From positions 124,001 to 188,000 of the forward strand of contig NZ_JAKCLJ010000004.1 of the NCBI RefSeq assembly GCF_021412565.1: a stretch of 64,000 bases of DNA, written 5' to 3'. The stretch comes from Shewanella sp. AS1. Its GTDB lineage: Bacteria; Pseudomonadota; Gammaproteobacteria; Enterobacterales; Shewanellaceae. The position numbers and the translations under genes are program-made. The notes under the pieces were generated by a model. That model saw nothing but the letters and a program-made list of their open reading frames with translations, did not search any database and was not told where the DNA came from. This document shows, piece after piece, positions 9,963-18,482 of the stretch. Position 1 is the stretch's first letter; every line of letters starts with the position of its first letter.

Positions 9963-10064
9963 GATTCCTTGATCGAGTATGGATATGCCTTGTTTACAGC
10001 ATATGTCATATCGGGCATTTATGTATAAATGCTTGCGATAAATTTATTACTTTTTAGTATCTTG

Positions 10065-10080
10065 TGTGATAGTTATCACC
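10065..10080. promoter_or_regulatory. CRP-like operator
   Basis: TGTGA-TAGTTA-TCACC matches the CRP consensus TGTGA-N6-TCACA at nine of ten core bases. It lies in the divergent region between the PilZ gene (start 9962) and the DEAD-box helicase (start 10191), about 105-110 bases from either start codon, so it could serve either one. Confidence 0.6.
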
Positions 10081-10190
10081 CCCGTGCGATTGAGACTATT
10101 TGAGTGCTATTGAGTCATTTGGGTAAAGTTACACAAGGTGTCCCCGATTCGGGTAAACTTGCTCCATTCGATTCATTTGGCAGAACAGCA

Positions 10191-11426
10191 ATGCAATTTA
10201 CACAGTTAGGCTTGAGCCAACCTCTATTAGCGGGTTTAGCACAACTCGGTTTTGAGCATGCAACACCCATTCAGGCGAGCGCAATCCCAGTGATTTTAGC
10301 TGGCGAGGATCTCCTAGCATCGGCGCAAACCGGCACAGGAAAAACAGCCGCTTTTGCCCTGCCGCTGCTGCAGCGCTTAATAGAGACAAGCGGCGAGCAG
10401 GCGAGCTTGACTAGCCCTATTAGGGCGGTCAGAGCCCTGATTCTGGTGCCGACACGGGAGCTGGCTCTGCAGGTGCACGGCAGCCTGCAAGCCTTGGCTC
10501 GGTTTACCAGCCTCAGATCGGGCCTCGTTTATGGCGGCGTCAGTATTGCGGCGCAGCAAGCCGAGCTGGCACTGGGAATGGACCTGCTGGTGGCCACCCC
10601 TGGGCGGCTGCTGGATCACCTAAAGCGCGGCTCTGTGAAGCTGGATAAGGTGGCCTACCTGGTGTTCGATGAGGCCGACCGTATGCTGGATATGGGGTTT
10701 AAGGATGAGATCCGCGCCGTGCTCTCTCATCTGCCTAGGGCGCGTCAGACACTGCTATTTTCGGCCACCCTGGATGACAAGGTGCAGGGTTTCAGTCGCG
10801 ATCTGCTTAAGTCACCTAAACGTATCGAGGTCGACAGCAGTAATAGCGCTGCTAAGGATGTTGAGCAGCGTGTCTATGCGGTCGATAGTGACAGAAAGTT
10901 TGCCCTGTTATCTCACCTTATCAGACAGGGGAGCTGGCAGCGGGTTCTGGTCTTTAGCCGCAAGAAAGTGGCGGTAGATAAGCTGGTGGCGAACTTGTGT
11001 CAGGCGGGCATAGCGTCCCATGCCTTTCATGGCGATCTGACCCAGGGGGCGCGGGAAAAAGTGCTGCAGGACTTTAAGCAGGGCGAGCTCCAGGTGCTAG
11101 TGGCCACAGATGTCGCTGCCCGAGGGCTAGATATCCTATCTTTGGATTATGTGGTCAATTTTGAGCTGCCCTATGTGGCTCAGGATTATGTACACCGCAT
11201 AGGCCGCACGGGCCGGGCCGGTAACAAAGGTGTCGCCATTACCCTGTTTAGCAGCGAAGATACCATGCTGCTCGAAGAAGTTGAAGTGCTGCTGGATAAG
11301 CGTTTGCCTCAGCAGTGGTTACCGGGTTTTGAACCGGATCTGACCAAGGCCGATCTTTTCGCCGGGCGTAATCGTAAATCGGCACAAAAGCGCCGTGCCA
11401 AAAAGCGCAGTTTGAGAAAATCTTAA
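10191..11426 (+). CDS. DEAD-box RNA helicase, RhlE-like
   Basis: An ATP-dependent RNA helicase of 411 residues with all the core motifs: F and Q-motif (FTQLGL, TPIQ), Walker A AQTGTGKT near residue 45, DEAD near 160, SAT near 191, and HRIGRTGRAG near 338. The short basic tail (KSAQKRRAKKRSLRKS) fits RNA binding. An upstream TTG at 10104 would add 29 unconserved residues; the ATG at 10191 puts the Q-motif at the usual distance from the N-terminus. Subfamily (RhlE versus SrmB-like) is not settled; a second, RhlE-like helicase occurs at 24755. Likely roles are ribosome assembly or RNA turnover in the cold. Confidence 0.9.
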   Translation: MQFTQLGLSQPLLAGLAQLGFEHATPIQASAIPVILAGEDLLASAQTGTGKTAAFALPLLQRLIETSGEQASLTSPIRAVRALILVPTRELALQVHGSLQALARFTSLRSGLVYGGVSIAAQQAELALGMDLLVATPGRLLDHLKRGSVKLDKVAYLVFDEADRMLDMGFKDEIRAVLSHLPRARQTLLFSATLDDKVQGFSRDLLKSPKRIEVDSSNSAAKDVEQRVYAVDSDRKFALLSHLIRQGSWQRVLVFSRKKVAVDKLVANLCQAGIASHAFHGDLTQGAREKVLQDFKQGELQVLVATDVAARGLDILSLDYVVNFELPYVAQDYVHRIGRTGRAGNKGVAITLFSSEDTMLLEEVEVLLDKRLPQQWLPGFEPDLTKADLFAGRNRKSAQKRRAKKRSLRKS

Positions 11427-11523
11427 GCCGTGGCGGGACAAAGTGTGCGATTAATTTCATTTCAATCATCACTTTGTTAAACCGCTCTAGTTTCTCAACT
11501 GGGCTTTAGGGTAGAATTCGCGC

Positions 11524-11690
11524 CCAACCAAGGCTGTGATAATAGTAAGTGTGTGTTTACTATATGGATTGACGGGAAATCGGCAATCTGCAGGTCACGT
11601 TAGGTACAAAATAAGTACCAGGTGGATCTCTCACCCGCTGTTTAAGTGGGGCTCTAACTTGCCACAGCCTTCCAAATTAAGAGATCAAAA
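11524..11690 (+). promoter_or_regulatory. Structured leader RNA of the purine permease (candidate riboswitch)
   Basis: A closing stem is seen between GGCTGTG (11533-11539) and CACAGCC (11664-11670), enclosing about 125 bases. Inside it are at least three further hairpins: TAGTAA/TTACTA (about 11544-11563), GGTAC/GTACC (11604-11620) and CCCGCT/AGTGGG (about 11634-11650). A TAGAAT -10-like box at 11512-11517 would start the RNA just before the closing stem. The junction does not carry the bases of the classical guanine/adenine riboswitch. A multihelix leader in front of a purine permease suggests ligand control, but this is inference from structure and position. Confidence 0.5.
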
Positions 11691-11705
11691 ATAAGGTAAC
11701 TCTAT

Positions 11706-13052
11706 ATGAAGTCTGATCAGGCTGTCCCTCTATCTCGTTCTACGCTCGACCGTTATTTCTCTATTTCTGCCAGAGGCAGTTCAGTAAAGCAGGAGGTGAT
11801 AGCGGGTTTCACTACCTTCCTAGCCATGGTTTATTCCGTGATTGTTGTTCCTAACATGTTAGGTGTCGCAGGCTTTGACACAGGCGCTGTGTTTGTTGCC
11901 ACCTGTTTAATTGCCGCCTTTGGCTCGCTGCTTATGGGGCTGTGGGCAAACCTGCCTATGGCGATTGGCTGTGCTATTTCGCTAACCGCCTTTACCGCTT
12001 TTAGCATGGTGCTGGGACAAGGGATCTCTATTCCTGTCACCTTAGGGGCGATTTTCATGATGGGTGTGGTGTTCACCCTTGTGAGTGTAACCGGCATTCG
12101 TCAGTGGATCTTAACTAACCTGCCAAAAGGGATAGCCCACGGCACAGGAATAGGTATCGGTCTGTTTCTGCTATTGATTGCGACCAACAGTGTGCACTTG
12201 ATTGTGGCAAACGATGCGGGGCTACCTGTGAAGCTGGGGGATATCCACAGCTTGCCGGTTCTGGCCACTATCGTTGGTTTAGCGGCGACAATCGGCCTTG
12301 AGCGTCGCGGCGTGCCCGGTGGGATTTTGCTGGTGATCATCGCCCTGTCTGTGTTCGGCCTGATTTTCGACCCAAGCGTAACCTATCAAGGTTTCTTCGC
12401 CTTTCCCGACTTCTTTTCTGATACCTCGTTGATAGGCCAGTTAGATATCATGGGCGCCCTGAATCCTGTCATTCTGCCTATCGTATTGGCTCTGGTGATG
12501 ACAGCCATTTTCGATGCCACAGGTACAATCCGCGCGGTTGCCGGACAAGCCGAGCTGCTGGATAAAGATGATAATATTGTTGGTGGCGGTAAGGCGTTAA
12601 CCTCAGATTCTGTCAGCAGCGCCTTTGCTGGCGTAGTTGGCGGTGCACCTGCCGCTGTGTATATTGAATCGGCTGCGGGTACGGCCGCGGGCGGTAAGAC
12701 GGGCTTAACCGCTACCTTAGTGGGCGTGATGTTCCTGCTGATGATGTTTTTAGCCCCACTTAGCTACCTGGTTCCTGCCTATGCGACAGCACCTGCTTTG
12801 ATGTATGTGGGCCTTCTGATGCTAAGCAATGTTACTAAGCTCAATTTTGACGATAAAGTCGATGCCATGTCGGGCCTCACCTGCGCCGTGTTCATTATTC
12901 TTAGCTGTAATATCGTGACAGGTATTATGCTTGGCTTTGTGACCCTAGTTGTGGGACGTATCTTCAGCGGCGAGTGGCGCGCAATCAAGCCGGGTGTCTT
13001 GGCTATTACTCTCGGCCTGGTGGTCTTCTATCTGGGGGGGTGGGCGATTTAA
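11706..13052 (+). CDS. ghxP: NCS2 guanine/hypoxanthine permease, GhxP type
   Basis: An inner-membrane nucleobase:proton symporter of 448 residues with roughly 13-14 hydrophobic segments. It is very close along its whole length to E. coli GhxP (YjcD): shared blocks include SVIVVP near the N-terminus, [44 protein letters not shown] and the [17 protein letters not shown] segment. The last is the hallmark of the AzgA/COG2252 branch, which takes up adenine, guanine or hypoxanthine. AAGGTAAC precedes the ATG by about six bases. It stands alone between a structured leader RNA and an intrinsic terminator, and supplies purine bases for salvage. Exact substrate (guanine/hypoxanthine versus adenine) is inferred from similarity. 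Confidence 0.93.
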   Translation: MKSDQAVPLSRSTLDRYFSISARGSSVKQEVIAGFTTFLAMVYSVIVVPNMLGVAGFDTGAVFVATCLIAAFGSLLMGLWANLPMAIGCAISLTAFTAFSMVLGQGISIPVTLGAIFMMGVVFTLVSVTGIRQWILTNLPKGIAHGTGIGIGLFLLLIATNSVHLIVANDAGLPVKLGDIHSLPVLATIVGLAATIGLERRGVPGGILLVIIALSVFGLIFDPSVTYQGFFAFPDFFSDTSLIGQLDIMGALNPVILPIVLALVMTAIFDATGTIRAVAGQAELLDKDDNIVGGGKALTSDSVSSAFAGVVGGAPAAVYIESAAGTAAGGKTGLTATLVGVMFLLMMFLAPLSYLVPAYATAPALMYVGLLMLSNVTKLNFDDKVDAMSGLTCAVFIILSCNIVTGIMLGFVTLVVGRIFSGEWRAIKPGVLAITLGLVVFYLGGWAI

Positions 13053-13078
13053 CCCTTAATCGAAACACATTAAATGAA

Positions 13079-13107
13079 AGGTGAAACTTAAGGTTTCGCC
13101 TTTTTTA
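13079..13107 (+). terminator. Intrinsic terminator of ghxP
   Basis: AGGTGAAAC and GTTTCGCCT pair over nine positions (one G-T) with a TTAAG loop, followed by seven T residues, 26 bases after the stop codon. Confidence 0.82.
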
Positions 13108-13264
13108 TTGGACTTTGCTGATGGACGCAAGCTCAAGCCGTAAGCCATGAGCCACAAACAGAAAGCCGTAAGCTAAGCTTAGTGAGCGTTTAGGTTATGT
13201 TTCTAGAGCCTATCGAGGCTAAGCAAGTGAATAAAAAAGAAACCAGGTTTGGTTGAATATGAGA

Positions 13265-13302
13265 TAAAAAAATCCCATCCCTTGAATAAGGGATGGGATT
13301 TT
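13265..13302 (-). terminator. Intrinsic terminator of yjiH
   Basis: A perfect 13-bp stem (AATCCCATCCCTT, 13271-13283, with its complement ending at 13300) and a four-base loop. On the minus strand it is followed by a run of seven T, 40 bases beyond the yjiH stop. Confidence 0.82.
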
Positions 13303-13343
13303 TATTGTTCTAACTGGTTAGCTTATTGGCTTTTATCAATAAG

Positions 13344-14699
13344 CTAGAAGATCAGGTGGGCAAGACCTGCGATAACCGGCAGGGTGACCAGGGTTCTTAA
13401 GATAAACACCACAAACAGCTCGATGACGTTTACCGGGATCTTACTGCCAATCAGCAGCGCACCCACTTCGCTCATATAGATAAGCTGAGTCACTGACAGG
13501 GCCGCGATAATAAAGCGGGTCATATCAGATTCGATAGAGCTTGCCAGAATCGAGGGAATAAACATATCGGCAAAGCCAACCACTATGGTTTTCGATGCTT
13601 CGGTGGCCTCAGGCACCTGCAGCAGCTCCAGCAATGGAATAAATGGCATACCTAAGTAGTCAAAAATCGGCGTGTACTCGGCGACGATCAGGGCGACAGT
13701 ACCTATGGCCATCACGATTGGGATCACACCGAAGATCATGTCGATGACATTTTTCAGACCATCTTTAATCGTATGGGTAAAGCCTGCCGACTTTTGCGCC
13801 TTGAGCATGGCTTGCTCAAATCCCCAGGAGATAGCACCTCGGCCATGGGGGATCACTTCATCATCGGGATGACGCGGCGTTTCATCGATATAGTTATCTT
13901 TCTTCCAGGAGAGCGGAGGCAGCTTAGGCACGATTATCGCGGCAGCAACCCCAGCCAGACAGACAGTCAGATAGAAAGGCACGAACAGGTGCTCAAGCTT
14001 GACTTGTGAGATCACCACTAAAGAGAAGGTAATGGACACAGCCGAGAAGGTGGTGCCTATCACGGCCGCTTCTCTTTGGGTATAGAAGCGTGATTCATAC
14101 TGCTTGCTGGTCATCAGGATACCAACACTGCCATCACCAAGCCAAGAGGCCATACAGTCGATGGCGCTGCGACCTGGCAGGTTAAATACAGGGCGCATCA
14201 CTTTGGTCAGCAGGGTACCAAATAGCTCTAACAGGCCGAAATTGAGTAGTAAGGGCAGCAGCATACCGGCAAAGATAAATACGCAAAATAGTACAGGCAG
14301 CAGATCGTTCAACACTAGCGCACCCGTATTACCCGAGTGGATAGCCTCAGGGCCGATTTCGCTATAGGTTAAAACGATAAAGATGGCGCCTAAAACCCGA
14401 ACTAATGTCCAGATGGGACTGACATTCAGTAAGGCCGAGGCAAACTCATGTTTTAGTATGAATGCGGGTTTAAATAGCTTACAAATCAGAGTTGCAATGG
14501 CGGTGAACACCACTATCAAGCAGACGATTAGGGTGATGGCATCGCCAAGTAGATTTTGCAGACTCTTAGAGACGATGGCGATAGGAATCGTTATCGCATC
14601 CTGATAGCTGACTGGGGTCATAAACAACAATAACCCTACCAGTGACGGGATCAGAAAAGTCAAAAAAGTTTTAATGTTAAATGATTGTTTTTCAGCCAC
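13344..14699 (-). CDS. yjiH: YjiH family membrane protein with Gate (nucleoside-recognition) domains
   Basis: A 451-residue polytopic inner-membrane protein with about ten hydrophobic helices. It matches the YjiH/nucleoside-recognition (Gate) family: LLLNFGLLELFGTLL and the SWLGDGSVGILMTSKQY segment in the first half, and the VGFADMFIPSILASS segment in the second. Gate-domain proteins are related to CNT-type nucleoside transporters and spore-maturation proteins. The substrate of YjiH is not known, so a transport role is inference. The start is GTG (GTG GCT GAA) with TAAGG 11 bases upstream. It is a single gene with its own terminator. Confidence 0.85.
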   Translation of the reverse strand: MAEKQSFNIKTFLTFLIPSLVGLLLFMTPVSYQDAITIPIAIVSKSLQNLLGDAITLIVCLIVVFTAIATLICKLFKPAFILKHEFASALLNVSPIWTLVRVLGAIFIVLTYSEIGPEAIHSGNTGALVLNDLLPVLFCVFIFAGMLLPLLLNFGLLELFGTLLTKVMRPVFNLPGRSAIDCMASWLGDGSVGILMTSKQYESRFYTQREAAVIGTTFSAVSITFSLVVISQVKLEHLFVPFYLTVCLAGVAAAIIVPKLPPLSWKKDNYIDETPRHPDDEVIPHGRGAISWGFEQAMLKAQKSAGFTHTIKDGLKNVIDMIFGVIPIVMAIGTVALIVAEYTPIFDYLGMPFIPLLELLQVPEATEASKTIVVGFADMFIPSILASSIESDMTRFIIAALSVTQLIYMSEVGALLIGSKIPVNVIELFVVFILRTLVTLPVIAGLAHLIF

Positions 14700-15033
14700 T
14701 TTGTTAGCCTTAATTTATTGCTGCCTGTTAACGGCGATAAATTGTCAAAATTCATGTAAGAATGGTGAATATCCATTCATTTGCAAGCGGGCAAGATTAC
14801 TCCCTAAACTTGCGGTTGTAAAACCTTTATCTTAGTTCAATGATGAGAATTGTTAACTAGATACTTATTATGAGTTTTTGACTAACTATGTCACTGAGAA
14901 GGCCACTGAGAAGTGTTACTCCTGTAGTAAAACAGCGAATCTTTACCCTCATACTTATCCATAACTAGTGTTAAACCCTAAATTTTTGTAAAAAATATGC
15001 GCTGGAGCGCTGCATTAAAAACAGATTCGAGAT
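14700..15033. other. Divergent intergenic region, yjiH / DUF998 gene
   Basis: About 330 AT-rich bases between two divergent genes. I see no open frame with a ribosome binding site and no terminator-like hairpin. It should contain the two promoters. Confidence 0.5.
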
Positions 15034-15768
15034 ATGTTAGGTATTATGAATGAAATTGATTATAAAGGGATCATGAATCCAAGAGAGCGAAAATTATCGA
15101 GACTTGCGTTTAGGTTCGGCTTGCTTGGACTCTTTGGTCACCTGATTGGTTTAGTGATCGCCATGGTGGGGTTTAGTGATTTCACCGGGGAAGGCTTTAG
15201 CTTCTTAAGCTACAGCCTGAGTGAGCTGGGTCAATATAGTCATTCACAACTTGCCGTTGTCTTTAATGGCGGTCTGTTTTTTGGCAGTCTTAGCCTGGTG
15301 TTGTTTTGCCTGTTTTCGGTGCAAAACGGCGATAGTCCCTGGCTCTTTCCCTGTTTATTTATCGCAGTATTGGCGCTCTTATCTTTGGCGATAATCGGTT
15401 TATTCCCTATCAATGTTTACCACCTGCACAAGCTGGGGGTGGAATATTTCTTCCATTTTGCCGCCCTGAGTGTGGGTTTGTATCTTGTGTATCTGGCTAA
15501 ACGTGCCAAACAGCCCAAGCGGTTTGCGATTCGTGGCAGTTGGGTTATCAGCCTGCTGAGCTTAGTTATCTTCGCCCTGTTTATTGCCCTTGCTCATGTG
15601 GATATCGGCCTGGTTGCCGATGGTCGCTGGTTTTACCATGACATGACCATGGTGGAGCCGCGTCCTAACATCTGGTGGCCTGCAGTGCTTGAGTGGTTGT
15701 CGTTTTTTGCCTTTATGTTATGGCTGCTCTCGCTGGTATGGAGCCAGCGAGAAGCCAGAAGAGGATAG
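15034..15768 (+). CDS. DUF998-type integral membrane protein
   Basis: A 244-residue protein with six likely membrane helices (starting near residues 26, 66, 99, 129, 165 and 215). The arrangement and the SYSLSELGQ segment after the first helix fit the DUF998 family, whose function is unknown. Three in-frame ATG codons (15034, 15046, 15073) are possible and none has a strong ribosome binding site; the longest is given. It ends 10 bases from the convergent ubiV end, so there is almost no room for separate terminators. No functional link to the ubi genes can be claimed. Confidence 0.78.
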   Translation: MLGIMNEIDYKGIMNPRERKLSRLAFRFGLLGLFGHLIGLVIAMVGFSDFTGEGFSFLSYSLSELGQYSHSQLAVVFNGGLFFGSLSLVLFCLFSVQNGDSPWLFPCLFIAVLALLSLAIIGLFPINVYHLHKLGVEYFFHFAALSVGLYLVYLAKRAKQPKRFAIRGSWVISLLSLVIFALFIALAHVDIGLVADGRWFYHDMTMVEPRPNIWWPAVLEWLSFFAFMLWLLSLVWSQREARRG

Positions 15769-15777
15769 CAGAGCCGA

Positions 15778-16644
15778 TTAAGTCGCGTGTTGATTTAATC
15801 CGGCTTGATTAAACCAATAGCCGTTACAGGAGTCCTGGCTGAGATGTAACTGCAGATCCCCCAGGTTGGCCGCGATATCGATTGACGCCATGGAGGCAGG
15901 GGAGACCCTGAAATAATCGACTCCCATGGCCAGCATCTTATCTTGTTGATTTCGTAAGTCGATAAGGCTGGCCGATTGGGTTTGAATGCCGTTAAGACGC
16001 AGCAAGGATTGCGATTCCTGAGTTTGCACTAACACCCCTTTAGGATATTCGATACACACAGTTTTACAGCCATCTTTGCTCAGCCCTCGGTTACGTGCGG
16101 TGAAGCAGCGAGCTGAGTGCGCCAGAGACATGTAGCCATGACCAAAGACCTCAACCTCGACGGTTTTGCTCTGAGGATTGGGATTCAATTCACTTATTAC
16201 ATGTTCGAGCCAATCTTTAGATAACTCCAGCGGCATAACAAAGCGCTGCATTCCCCAAGAGGCCAGTTTCTTCAATGTGGCGGCATTATAGTTATTGACG
16301 CTCGGGCCACAGATAAAGGGCAGGCCTAAGGACTTTGCCACCTGAACTGCGCCCATATCGTTGGCTTCAATCAAAAACTCGCCATTTTCTACCTGAGTTT
16401 TTAAGGCGGTAAATTCAGATTGGGCTTCGATCAGCGTCAGGGTAGATAACACTACCTGCTTGCCCGCTGCTTTGAGCATCTGTGCTAAGGCTAAATAGTC
16501 GCTGAATTTTACTTCCCGGCGGCGGCTGCAGACGGTTTCACCCAAATAAACCAGGGGAATGTCTGTCTCGGCAACCTTTTGATAGAAAGCCTCAATTTCG
16601 GCTTTGGGCCAGCAATATTGAATTGGGCCTAGTGCGGTTTTCAT
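15778..16644 (-). CDS. ubiV: O2-independent ubiquinone synthesis protein UbiV
   Basis: A U32-family protein of 288 residues. With UbiU it forms the 4Fe-4S heterodimer that hydroxylates the ubiquinone ring without oxygen, using prephenate. The four cluster cysteines known for UbiV are recognisable: one early (ETVCSRRR, near residue 40) and three clustered (SARCFTARNRG, then GCKTVC, around residues 178-195). It lies 24 bases downstream of ubiU on the same strand, matching the ubiUV (yhbUV) operon of E. coli. Together with ubiT on the opposite side it should support quinone supply during anaerobic respiration. Confidence 0.93.
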   Translation of the reverse strand: MKTALGPIQYCWPKAEIEAFYQKVAETDIPLVYLGETVCSRRREVKFSDYLALAQMLKAAGKQVVLSTLTLIEAQSEFTALKTQVENGEFLIEANDMGAVQVAKSLGLPFICGPSVNNYNAATLKKLASWGMQRFVMPLELSKDWLEHVISELNPNPQSKTVEVEVFGHGYMSLAHSARCFTARNRGLSKDGCKTVCIEYPKGVLVQTQESQSLLRLNGIQTQSASLIDLRNQQDKMLAMGVDYFRVSPASMASIDIAANLGDLQLHLSQDSCNGYWFNQAGLNQHAT

Positions 16645-16668
16645 TGCAACTCCTCTACTACTCTTATG

Positions 16669-17670
16669 CTATTGCCAGGCGCGCTCATAAGCCCCAAGTG
16701 TGGTGACCTGTCCTTCAGACACCTTGGCTAGCGCCTGATCCCATTGCGCCTGAGTTGTGTAGGCCTGGGGATCATTTAAATAGGTGTCTATCGCGCTGCG
16801 CCAGACTCGGGCGACCTGCTCCACATAGGCCGGACTGCGCTGACGTCCCTCAATCTTAAGAGAGACCACCTTGGCCTTGGCCAGCTCTGGCAGCAAACTC
16901 AAAGTATTGAGGCTGGTGGGTGACTCGAGCCTGTGCTGAGGCTGAGTATCTTCCTCTGTGATGTAGCGCCCCTTACAGACCACGGGATAACCCATCTGCT
17001 CATCGAGATCGGACTGGTCGATAAGCACATTGTTTAATCTGGTTAGCCTTTGGTTGCCCTGTTCCTGCCAGCGAACATCTTTGGCTGGCGAACAGGAGCC
17101 GCCGGTATTGGGCGATTGGCCTGTGACGTAGGAGGAGAGATGGCAACGTCCCTCTGCCATGATGCACAAACTGCCAAAGGCGAAGACTTCCAGATCAACT
17201 GGGGTGACTTTTGCCAGATCCCGCACCTGTTTCATCGACAGTACCCTGGGCAGTACGGCGCGCTCAATATTGAACTCACTCTTATAGAGGCTTAACGCTC
17301 CAAGGTTAGTGGCGCTGGCCTGTACCGATAGATGCAGCGGCAGATGGGGATAGCGGCTGTGGGCATAGTCCAGCAGCGACAGATCGGCCATGATCAGGGC
17401 GTCGACACCTGTGTTGGCGGCAAGATCGATCGCTTGATACCAGCGGGACTCCTCGCCGGGCTTGGGAAAGGTGTTGATGGTCAGAAAAATCTTCTTATTA
17501 CGCTGTTTGGTATAGTCGACCGCCTGGGCTAATTTTTGGGGCGTAAAGTTCAGTCCGGCAAAGGAGCGGGCATTGGTATCATCCTTTAACCCCAAATAGA
17601 TGGCATCGGCACCGGCATTGAGTGCGACCTTAAGTGATGCAAGATTCCCTGCTGGGCATAAGAGTTCCAT
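16669..17670 (-). CDS. ubiU: O2-independent ubiquinone synthesis protein UbiU
   Basis: A U32-family protein of 333 residues starting MELLCPAGN. It is the partner of UbiV in anaerobic ring hydroxylation of the ubiquinone precursor. The U32 signature region FGSLCIMAEGRC at about residues 166-177, SCSPAKD near 194 and a later PVVCKGRY Cys provide the four 4Fe-4S ligands. The ATG at 17670 directly precedes the conserved E-L-L-C-P-A-G start. It is transcribed divergently from ubiT, the lipid-binding accessory factor, so the three known genes of the pathway sit together. A weak FNR-like site lies in the shared promoter region. Confidence 0.93.
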   Translation of the reverse strand: MELLCPAGNLASLKVALNAGADAIYLGLKDDTNARSFAGLNFTPQKLAQAVDYTKQRNKKIFLTINTFPKPGEESRWYQAIDLAANTGVDALIMADLSLLDYAHSRYPHLPLHLSVQASATNLGALSLYKSEFNIERAVLPRVLSMKQVRDLAKVTPVDLEVFAFGSLCIMAEGRCHLSSYVTGQSPNTGGSCSPAKDVRWQEQGNQRLTRLNNVLIDQSDLDEQMGYPVVCKGRYITEEDTQPQHRLESPTSLNTLSLLPELAKAKVVSLKIEGRQRSPAYVEQVARVWRSAIDTYLNDPQAYTTQAQWDQALAKVSEGQVTTLGAYERAWQ

Positions 17671-17724
17671 GGCAGCCTTTTATCGTTAAAATGTGCAGTG
17701 TAATGGCATTTGCTGAGCTAAATC

Positions 17725-17738
17725 TTGATGTAAAACAG
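17725..17738. promoter_or_regulatory. Weak FNR/EtrA-like site
   Basis: TTGAT-GTAA-AACAG matches the FNR consensus TTGAT-N4-ATCAA perfectly in the left half and at three of five bases in the right. It sits between the divergent ubiU and ubiT genes, 55 bases before ubiU. FNR control of ubiUV is known in E. coli, which makes the position meaningful, but the match alone is modest. Confidence 0.35.
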
Positions 17739-17844
17739 GTTTGAGATCATAAAAGGGCGGTAAAATTTAAACTTTGCAAATTTTTGTTTAATAAATAAGC
17801 CAATAGCAGCAGTGATCATTGCCTCCTTGCTGCCAGGAGTTTTT

Positions 17845-18357
17845 ATGCAAGACAAGTTATTGACCAGTGCGGCTAAACATCTGCTGCAGTATGGTCCCAA
17901 AGTGATAGCAAAACCGCTGACCATAGTGCCGTTTGCGATCAAGGCGCGCGTGATAGAGAAACTAATGGATCTGTTGCTGGCCCAGCAGGTTGAGGATGAG
18001 GAGTTAGACTTTTTAACTCAGCGTTGGGTCAAGATTGAGATTGTCGACATGGGCTTAAGTTTTCAGGTGAGCTTCGACAAGGGCTTTTGTGTGCGCGAAG
18101 CCGGCGAGGCCGAGGTGAGTTTCAGCGCCCAGACCAAAGAGCTGGTCTTGATTGCTGCGGGGAAAGAAGATCCAGACACCCTGTTTTTCCAGCGAAAACT
18201 GGCCATCGAAGGGGATACCGAGCTGGGACTTGAGGTGAAAAACCTGCTGCTGAGCATCGAATTCGATGCCATGCCCGCCTTGATCCGCGAGAGTATCTCT
18301 CGCCTTGCTGTACTTCTGCAGCGACTCCAAAACCGCGCCGAGGCAAACTGGGCTTAA
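17845..18357 (+). CDS. ubiT: Ubiquinone synthesis accessory factor UbiT (SCP2 domain)
   Basis: A 170-residue protein with a sterol-carrier-protein-2 fold (about residues 55-150), matching UbiT (YhbT). It is needed for the O2-independent ubiquinone pathway and is thought to present the lipid intermediate to UbiUV. The ATG at 17845 has CAGGAG at a good distance; the upstream alternative at 17812 adds 11 residues without support. The conserved FQRKLAIEGDTELGL segment, typical of bacterial SCP2 proteins, lies near residues 113-128. Divergent from ubiUV. Confidence 0.9.
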   Translation: MQDKLLTSAAKHLLQYGPKVIAKPLTIVPFAIKARVIEKLMDLLLAQQVEDEELDFLTQRWVKIEIVDMGLSFQVSFDKGFCVREAGEAEVSFSAQTKELVLIAAGKEDPDTLFFQRKLAIEGDTELGLEVKNLLLSIEFDAMPALIRESISRLAVLLQRLQNRAEANWA

Positions 18358-18390
18358 GTCGCCGTTTAGCTTAGTGCTGATGGGGAAAGT

Positions 18391-18427
18391 AAAAAGCGAA
18401 GCTTGTTTGGCAAACTTCACTTTTTAT
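18391..18427 (+). terminator. Probable terminator of ubiT
   Basis: AAAAAGCGAAG pairs with CTTCACTTTTT with one mismatch across a 13-base loop, 33 bases after the ubiT stop. It is AT-rich at the base, so termination strength is uncertain. Confidence 0.5.
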
Positions 18428-18482
18428 AGGGATTTTTTTAAAACAAAAGAAAGATAAAAATAGAGATAGGAAGTCTTATATT

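Noticed and set aside
10104..10190. N-terminal extension of the first DEAD-box helicase
   Set aside because: Starts at TTG, lacks conservation, and would move the Q-motif away from the N-terminus.
11524..11690. Classical guanine/adenine riboswitch
   Set aside because: The conserved junction and loop bases of the purine riboswitch are absent although the leader is structured, so only a generic structured leader is claimed.
13110..13180. Repeated AAGCCGTAAGC-like words after ghxP
   Set aside because: Two short imperfect copies only; no regular period or palindromic structure.
14995..15015. GCGCTGGAGCGC palindrome before the DUF998 gene
   Set aside because: The two-base centre cannot form a hairpin loop and no known operator fits.
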